Assembly (NCBI RefSeq): GCF_026191675.1
Contig: NZ_JAKRRY010000003.1
Coordinates: forward strand, 124,001 to 188,000
Direction: 5' to 3'
DNA length: 64,000 nucleotides
Origin: Vibrio qingdaonensis
Lineage (GTDB): Bacteria; Pseudomonadota; Gammaproteobacteria; Enterobacterales; Vibrionaceae
Position numbers and translations under genes: made by a program. Of this stretch, positions 59,421 through 64,000 are shown in pieces. Position 1 is the stretch's first letter. Each line of letters opens with the position of its first letter. Under the pieces are notes generated by a model. The model was not told the DNA's origin. It saw only the letters and a list, made by a program, of their open reading frames with translations, and ran no database searches.

Positions 59421-60367
59421 TGGCTCGTCGTCGTAAAGGTCGTCCTGTTCATGGGGTTATCTTGCTAGATAAGCCAACCGGGATTTCGTCAAACGATGCG
59501 TTGCAAAAAGTTAAGCGACTCTACTTTGCTCAAAAAGCTGGTCATACTGGTGCGCTTGATCCTTTAGCGACAGGTATGCTGCCAATTTGCTTAGGTGAAG
59601 CCACGAAGTTTTCTCAGTTCTTATTGGATTCAGACAAACGTTATGTTGTGAAAGCCAAGCTGGGTGAGCGTACTAATACGTCTGATTCTGACGGTGAAGT
59701 CGTTGAAACTCGTGAAGTGAACGTAACGCAAGAGCAGCTTGAACGATGTGTCGCTAGCTTTAAAGGCGAAACCGATCAGGTTCCTTCTATGTTCTCAGCA
59801 TTGAAGTATCAAGGTCGCCCGCTCTATGAGTATGCCCGTGAAGGTGTTGAGGTTCCGCGTGAGTCTCGCAAAATCACGGTGTATTCCATCGAACTATTGC
59901 GTTTTGAAGGCGATGAGATTGAAATGGAAGTCCATTGTTCAAAAGGGACTTACATTCGAACCATTACCGATGATCTTGGCGAAATGCTAGGTTGTGGTGC
60001 GCACGTGACTTACTTGCGTCGCACAGGGGTTGCAAAGTACCCATACGAGAAGATGGTGACGCTGGAGCAGCTCAATGAGCTATTAGTACAAGCTGAGCGC
60101 GAAGAGATTGCTCCTAGAGAACTTCTTGATCCACTGCTTATGCCAATGGATACGGCGGTTGAAGACTTACCGGAAGTGAACATGAATGCGGAACTGACCG
60201 ATCTTGTTCAGCACGGTATGCCAGTGCAAGTCTCTGGAGCACCATCTGAAGGCACAGTGCGTATGACGAGTGGTGACGAGAAGTTGTTCATTGGTGTCGC
60301 AACCATTGACAGTAATGGCAAAGTTGCACCAAAGCGTTTGGTCGTATTTTCTGAAGAAACAGAATAA
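59420..60367 (+). CDS. truB: tRNA pseudouridine-55 synthase
   Basis: Isomerises U55 in the T-loop of tRNAs. The 315 residues contain motif [13 protein letters not shown] (about 13-25) and the catalytic Asp in [12 protein letters not shown] (about 40-51). The [17 protein letters not shown] motif and a C-terminal PUA-like domain follow. It is translationally coupled to rbfA (TAATG). A hairpin follows in the gap before rpsO. Confidence 0.97.
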   Translation: MARRRKGRPVHGVILLDKPTGISSNDALQKVKRLYFAQKAGHTGALDPLATGMLPICLGEATKFSQFLLDSDKRYVVKAKLGERTNTSDSDGEVVETREVNVTQEQLERCVASFKGETDQVPSMFSALKYQGRPLYEYAREGVEVPRESRKITVYSIELLRFEGDEIEMEVHCSKGTYIRTITDDLGEMLGCGAHVTYLRRTGVAKYPYEKMVTLEQLNELLVQAEREEIAPRELLDPLLMPMDTAVEDLPEVNMNAELTDLVQHGMPVQVSGAPSEGTVRMTSGDEKLFIGVATIDSNGKVAPKRLVVFSEETE

Positions 60368-60455
60368 CGGCTTACTATAAGCGCTAGATAGTCTATTTGA
60401 TCTAACTTACTGTAAACGTTAAGTAAGGTTTGGCTAGATTATGCAGACGTAAAAT

Positions 60456-60490
60456 TAAAGGGCGAGTGGGATTGAACCTACTCGCCTTTA
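60456..60490 (+). terminator. Hairpin terminator candidate after truB
   Basis: Arms 60456-60470 and 60477-60490 pair over about 14 bp with one bulged G and one G-T pair, loop ATTGAA, followed by a T-rich stretch. Confidence 0.6.
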
Positions 60491-60536
60491 TTATTTTAAT
60501 CTACGTTAGCGAGAGTATTTTAACTGACGTTAGCTA

Positions 60537-60565
60537 TTGCACCCTTCGATAAACTTCCCTATAAT
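60537..60565 (+). promoter_or_regulatory. rpsO promoter
   Basis: TTGCAC (60537-60542), 17 bp spacer and a perfect TATAAT (60560-60565). Transcription should start near 60572, giving a leader of about 67 nt. Confidence 0.75.
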
Positions 60566-60576
60566 TCGCGCTTCGC

Positions 60577-60606
60577 GTAGCGGCTGAATCAGAGATTGGC
60601 TGCTAC
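60577..60606 (+). promoter_or_regulatory. Leader hairpin of rpsO, candidate S15 operator
   Basis: GTAGCGGCTGA pairs with TTGGCTGCTAC over 11 positions including three G-U pairs, loop ATCAGAGA. A G-U next to a G-C pair is the motif S15 recognises in 16S rRNA. A second small hairpin, CCTA/TAGG (60616-60630), would cover the Shine-Dalgarno sequence. Confidence 0.45.
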
Positions 60607-60638
60607 AACTATAAACCTACTCTTATTAGGAGAGCATT

Positions 60639-60908
60639 ATGTCTCTGAATGCAGAAACTAAAGCAGCAATCGTTGCAGAATACGCACAATCTGAAGGCGA
60701 CACTGGTTCACCAGAAGTACAAGTAGCACTACTTACTGCTTCTATCAACCACCTTCAAGGTCACTTTAAAGCTCACAAAGGCGATCACCATAGCCGTCGT
60801 GGTCTACTACGTATGGTTTCTAGCCGTCGTAAGCTTCTAGACTACCTTAAAGGTAAAAATCTAGCTCGCTACCAAGATCTAATCAAACGTCTAGGTCTAC
60901 GTCGCTAA
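60639..60908 (+). CDS. rpsO: 30S ribosomal protein S15
   Basis: Primary-binding protein of the 30S platform. The 89 residues read like E. coli S15, with [35 protein letters not shown] and [10 protein letters not shown] in order. TAGGAGAG precedes the ATG. Codons are strongly biased as expected for a ribosomal protein. Its own promoter and terminator bracket it, but readthrough into pnp is known in E. coli. Confidence 0.98.
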   Translation: MSLNAETKAAIVAEYAQSEGDTGSPEVQVALLTASINHLQGHFKAHKGDHHSRRGLLRMVSSRRKLLDYLKGKNLARYQDLIKRLGLRR

Positions 60909-60935
60909 TAAGCGTCTGCATAGAACAGTTTGTAT

Positions 60936-60960
60936 AAAAGGGGCTATATGCCCCTTTTTT
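60936..60960 (+). terminator. Intrinsic terminator after rpsO
   Basis: A 9-bp stem (60936-60944 with 60950-60958), loop TATAT, with six T's at 60955-60960. Confidence 0.9.
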
Positions 60961-60981
60961 GATGCCTAAATTTCGCTGTTA

Positions 60982-61236
60982 TTAGCACAATCCGTATTAA
61001 GTAGTTTATACTACGTCCCGTTAGAGCCGACTGACAGGTTCTAATGCTCCACTCATTGCATTGCAGTCCAATTAGTCGACCATTAGGTCGCGACTATTCC
61101 AAGTTAGCTTAAGTGCTACCGCTAGATGAAAAATGCTAGATATGGTTAATCTTAGGCGATTTGTACTAGTCGCGATATGTGATGCCTTGAGCCAATAAAC
61201 ACTCAATCTAGTTGGTTCTAGATAAAAGGAAATACA
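60982..61236 (+). promoter_or_regulatory. pnp promoter and leader with long-range stem
   Basis: A TATACT -10 (61007-61012) with a weak -35 (TTAGCA, 19 bp) probably starts pnp mRNA. In the roughly 210-nt leader, TCGCGACTA (61088-61096) pairs exactly with TAGTCGCGA (61167-61175), a 9-bp stem enclosing 70 nt. Enteric pnp leaders carry an RNase III-cut double hairpin used for autoregulation, and this is a plausible counterpart. No ORF is seen in the 328-bp gap. Confidence 0.5.
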
Positions 61237-63369
61237 ATGTTCGAAAAACCAGTTGTTAAGTCGTTTCAATACGGCAACCACACTGTAACGCTAGAAACAG
61301 GCGTTATCGCTCGTCAAGCAACTGCTGCTGTAATGGCAACAATGGATGACACATCAGTATTCGTATCAGTTGTCGCTAAAAAAGAAGCGGTAGCGGGTCA
61401 AGACTTCTTCCCACTGACAGTTAACTACCAAGAGCGTACGTACGCTGCAGGTAAAATCCCAGGTGGTTTCTTTAAGCGTGAAGGTCGTCCTTCTGAAGCG
61501 GAAACGCTAACGGCTCGTCTTATCGACCGTCCAATCCGTCCACTATTCCCAAGTGCGTTTAAAAACGAAGTCCAGGTTATCGCAACGGTTGTTTCTATCA
61601 ACCCAGACGTAAACCCAGACATGATCACTATGATTGGTACTTCAGCAGCACTTGCTATTGCTGGCGTTCCTTTCAATGGTCCTATCGGTGCGGCACGTGT
61701 TGGCCACATTGATGGTGAACTGGTACTTAACCCTTCAAATGCTGAGCTTGAAAACTCTAAACTGGACCTCGTTGTGTCTGGTACAGAAGGCGCAGTATTA
61801 ATGGTTGAATCTGAAGCAGATAACCTATCTGAAGAAGAAATGCTTTCTGCTGTAGTTTACGGTCACGATCAACAACAAGTTGTTATCAAAGCGATCAACG
61901 AATTTGCTGCTGAAGTTGCGACGCCTTCTTGGGACTGGACTGCACCAGAAGTTAACACTGAGCTAAAAGCGAAAGTGGCAGAGCTTGCTGAAACTCGTCT
62001 TTCAGATGCTTACCAAATCACAGAAAAAATGGCGCGTTACGAGCAAGTAGGCGCGATTAAGAATGACGTTGTTGCAGCGCTTCTTGCTGAAAACGAAGAA
62101 CTTGATGAGCGCGAAATTCGCGGCATGCTAGGTTCTCTAGAGAAAAACGTTGTACGTAGCCGCATCATTGCAGGTAACCCACGTATTGATGGTCGTGAAA
62201 AAGACATGGTTCGTGCACTTGATGTACGTACTGGTGTACTTCCACGTACTCACGGTTCTTCTCTATTCACTCGTGGTGAGACTCAAGCACTTGTTACGGC
62301 AACGCTTGGTACACAACGTGATGCACAAATCATTGATAGCCTAATGGGTGAGAAGAAAGACAACTTCCTTCTACACTACAACTTCCCTCCATACTGTGTA
62401 GGTGAGACTGGCTTTGTTGGCTCTCCTAAGCGTCGTGAAATTGGTCACGGTAAATTGGCGAAGCGCGGTATTGCTGCAGTCATGCCTTCAGTAGAAGAAT
62501 TCCCATACACAGTACGTGTTGTATCGGAAATCACAGAATCTAACGGTTCTTCTTCAATGGCTTCTGTATGTGGTACTTCTCTAGCGCTTATGGACGCTGG
62601 TGTACCAATTAAAGCGTCTGTTGCGGGTATCGCAATGGGTCTAGTGAAAGAAGGCGACGACTTTGTTGTTCTTTCTGACATTCTTGGCGACGAAGATCAC
62701 CTAGGCGACATGGACTTTAAAGTAGCAGGTACTAACGACGGTATCACTGCACTTCAAATGGACATCAAGATCGAAGGTATCACTCAAGAAATCATGCAAA
62801 TTGCACTTAACCAAGCGCAAGGTGCACGTAAGCACATCCTAACCGTTATGGATGAAGCGATTTCTGGTGCTCGTGAAGATATCTCTGAGTTTGCTCCTCG
62901 TATTCACACGATGAAAATCAGCTCTGAGAAGATCAAAGACGTTATCGGTAAAGGTGGCGCTGTTATCCGTGCTCTTACGGAAGAAACTGGCACTACAATC
63001 GAAATCGAAGACGACGGTACTATCAAGATTGCTGCAACTGAAGGTGCGGCAGCGAAAGAAGCGATTCGTCGTATCGAAGAAATTACTGCTGAAGTAGAAG
63101 TAGGTCGTATCTACGCTGGTAAAGTTGCACGTCTTGCTGATTTCGGTGCATTCGTGACAATCCTTCCTGGTAAAGATGGTCTAGTACACATCTCTCAAAT
63201 CGCTAACGAGCGTGTAGAGAAAGTGACTGACTACCTAAAAGAAGGTCAAGAAGTTCAAGTTAAAGTACTTGAAATTGACCGCCAAGGCCGTGTACGTCTA
63301 AGCATGAAAGAAGCGCTAGAAACACCAGCAGCTCCTGAAGCTGGCAATGCGGCGCCAAGCGCAGAATAA
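61237..63369 (+). CDS. pnp: Polynucleotide phosphorylase
   Basis: 3'-5' phosphorolytic exoribonuclease and degradosome component. The 710 residues contain two RNase PH domains (the second with [13 protein letters not shown] and [14 protein letters not shown]). They end with a KH domain ([21 protein letters not shown], about 555-575) and an S1 domain ([19 protein letters not shown] to LSMKEAL). AAAAGGAAA precedes the ATG. A terminator lies 41 bp downstream, before nlpI. Confidence 0.98.
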   Translation: MFEKPVVKSFQYGNHTVTLETGVIARQATAAVMATMDDTSVFVSVVAKKEAVAGQDFFPLTVNYQERTYAAGKIPGGFFKREGRPSEAETLTARLIDRPIRPLFPSAFKNEVQVIATVVSINPDVNPDMITMIGTSAALAIAGVPFNGPIGAARVGHIDGELVLNPSNAELENSKLDLVVSGTEGAVLMVESEADNLSEEEMLSAVVYGHDQQQVVIKAINEFAAEVATPSWDWTAPEVNTELKAKVAELAETRLSDAYQITEKMARYEQVGAIKNDVVAALLAENEELDEREIRGMLGSLEKNVVRSRIIAGNPRIDGREKDMVRALDVRTGVLPRTHGSSLFTRGETQALVTATLGTQRDAQIIDSLMGEKKDNFLLHYNFPPYCVGETGFVGSPKRREIGHGKLAKRGIAAVMPSVEEFPYTVRVVSEITESNGSSSMASVCGTSLALMDAGVPIKASVAGIAMGLVKEGDDFVVLSDILGDEDHLGDMDFKVAGTNDGITALQMDIKIEGITQEIMQIALNQAQGARKHILTVMDEAISGAREDISEFAPRIHTMKISSEKIKDVIGKGGAVIRALTEETGTTIEIEDDGTIKIAATEGAAAKEAIRRIEEITAEVEVGRIYAGKVARLADFGAFVTILPGKDGLVHISQIANERVEKVTDYLKEGQEVQVKVLEIDRQGRVRLSMKEALETPAAPEAGNAAPSAE

Positions 63370-63410
63370 TTTGCGTAATTCGCACATTATGTGAGAAAGC
63401 GTGTTATAAA

Positions 63411-63435
63411 GAGGGGTCAGTGACCCCTCTTTTTT
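63411..63435 (+). terminator. Intrinsic terminator after pnp
   Basis: GAGGGGTC/GACCCCTC with a 3-nt loop (63411-63429) is followed by six T's. Confidence 0.92.
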
Positions 63436-63523
63436 ATGCGTGAAGGAAAATACCTGCTAAGACTTAATGATCAATAATTTAAATTGGTCGTCTTACTGCA
63501 TCAGGTTCAAGGAGATATTTATA

Positions 63524-64000
63524 GTGAAGTGGTTTCGAATTTTAGGATTAGGTTTAGTTGTTGCCGTGACGGGCTGTGCCTCTAATTCATCGAAAGATGA
63601 CTTACAGTGGTTAAACCCGCCAATGGCCGTTCCTTTACAAGCCAATGTTCAGTATGAAGTGCAAGTGGCCCGATTAACTCAGCTCCTACAACGCAGTGAT
63701 CTCGAGAATGATGTACGTGCAAAAATGCACTTTGAGCGAGGCTCATACTACAATAGCTTGGGTTTACGCGATCTCGCTCAGCTCGATTTTAATCAATCCC
63801 TGCAGTTAAACCCAGCACAGTCAGTGGTGTTTAACCAAGTCGGTCAGTACTTTACTCAAATTGGTGATTTCGACTCCGCCTATGAAGCATTTGATTCAAG
63901 CTTAGAGTTAGATGCAGCAAACTCTTACGCATTACGTAACCGTTCTATCGCACTGTATTATGGCGACCGTTTTCCTTTGGCGATTGAAGGAATGACGTCC
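63524..64000 (+). CDS. nlpI: NlpI lipoprotein, TPR protein (3' end outside window)
   Basis: Outer-membrane lipoprotein with tetratricopeptide repeats that scaffolds peptidoglycan hydrolases and the Prc protease in E. coli. The frame is open from a GTG at 63524 to the window edge (159 codons). AAGGAGAT lies 9 nt upstream. The signal peptide ends in the lipobox VTGC (Cys18). TPR-like helices follow, with YYNSLGLRDLAQLDFNQSLQLNP-type repeats, including GDFDSAYEAFDSSLELD. Position after pnp matches E. coli nlpI. About 150 further residues are expected beyond the window. Confidence 0.9.
   Translation, partial: MKWFRILGLGLVVAVTGCASNSSKDDLQWLNPPMAVPLQANVQYEVQVARLTQLLQRSDLENDVRAKMHFERGSYYNSLGLRDLAQLDFNQSLQLNPAQSVVFNQVGQYFTQIGDFDSAYEAFDSSLELDAANSYALRNRSIALYYGDRFPLAIEGMTS

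Overview
The window is ordinary chromosomal core of a gammaproteobacterium, most likely a Vibrio or close relative (Vibrionaceae). This rests on recalled protein families and gene order, not on a search. Supporting signs are ArcA/ArcB with E. coli-like phospho-site numbering, a threonine-type thr attenuator, an initiator tRNA with C1-A72, the blocks arcB-yhcC-gltB and secG-leuU-metY-rimP-nusA-infB-rbfA-truB-rpsO-pnp-nlpI shared with E. coli, and two gltBD operons in tandem as known from vibrios. I see no insertion sequence, prophage, integron or CRISPR array.

Layout. 1-8.7 kb: the 3' part of secA, then mutT, dapB, and carA-carB behind a 550-bp upstream region with a clear sigma70-type promoter. 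8.9-16.5 kb, mostly minus strand: a YfcA/TSUP permease, a LysR regulator, a flavodoxin-like protein coupled to a ModF-type ABC ATPase, then an mtnN-cbiB-btuF-TRIC cluster (SAH/MTA nucleosidase plus cobamide salvage and uptake) and a DUF1499 lipoprotein. 16.7-29 kb: two complete glutamate synthase operons, one enteric-type (gltB1D1) and one of a different subfamily (gltB2D2). 29.5-34.1 kb: yhcC, arcB with an overlapping lipoprotein gene, and arcA facing them across a shared terminator. 34.4-35.9 kb: DUF3293, RraA-like and a small putative outer-membrane protein. 36.1-41 kb: thrL-thrABC. 41.2-46.6 kb: arylamine N-acetyltransferase, a BNR-type lipoprotein, a CBS-less MgtE Mg2+ transporter with a structured leader and tiny upstream ORF, and dacB. 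47-64 kb: greA, yhbY, rlmE-ftsH, folP-glmM, secG, tRNA-Leu(GAG), tRNA-fMet, rimP-nusA-infB-rbfA-truB, rpsO, pnp and the start of nlpI.

The protein genes are nearly all recognisable; the interest is in the spaces between them. Many operons here carry candidate RNA-level switches: the thr attenuator, a GraL-like terminator before greA, a promoter plus strong terminator between infB and rbfA, a hairpin in the rpsO leader, a long stem in the pnp leader, and a leader ORF (with Pro-Pro) overlapping alternative hairpins upstream of mgtE. The last is the best candidate for something undescribed. Other points are a perfect FNR site between arcA and the DUF3293 gene, and a ModF ATPase in which one of two composite ATP sites appears dead. 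Hairpins were found by eye; no folding, alignment or database search was run.
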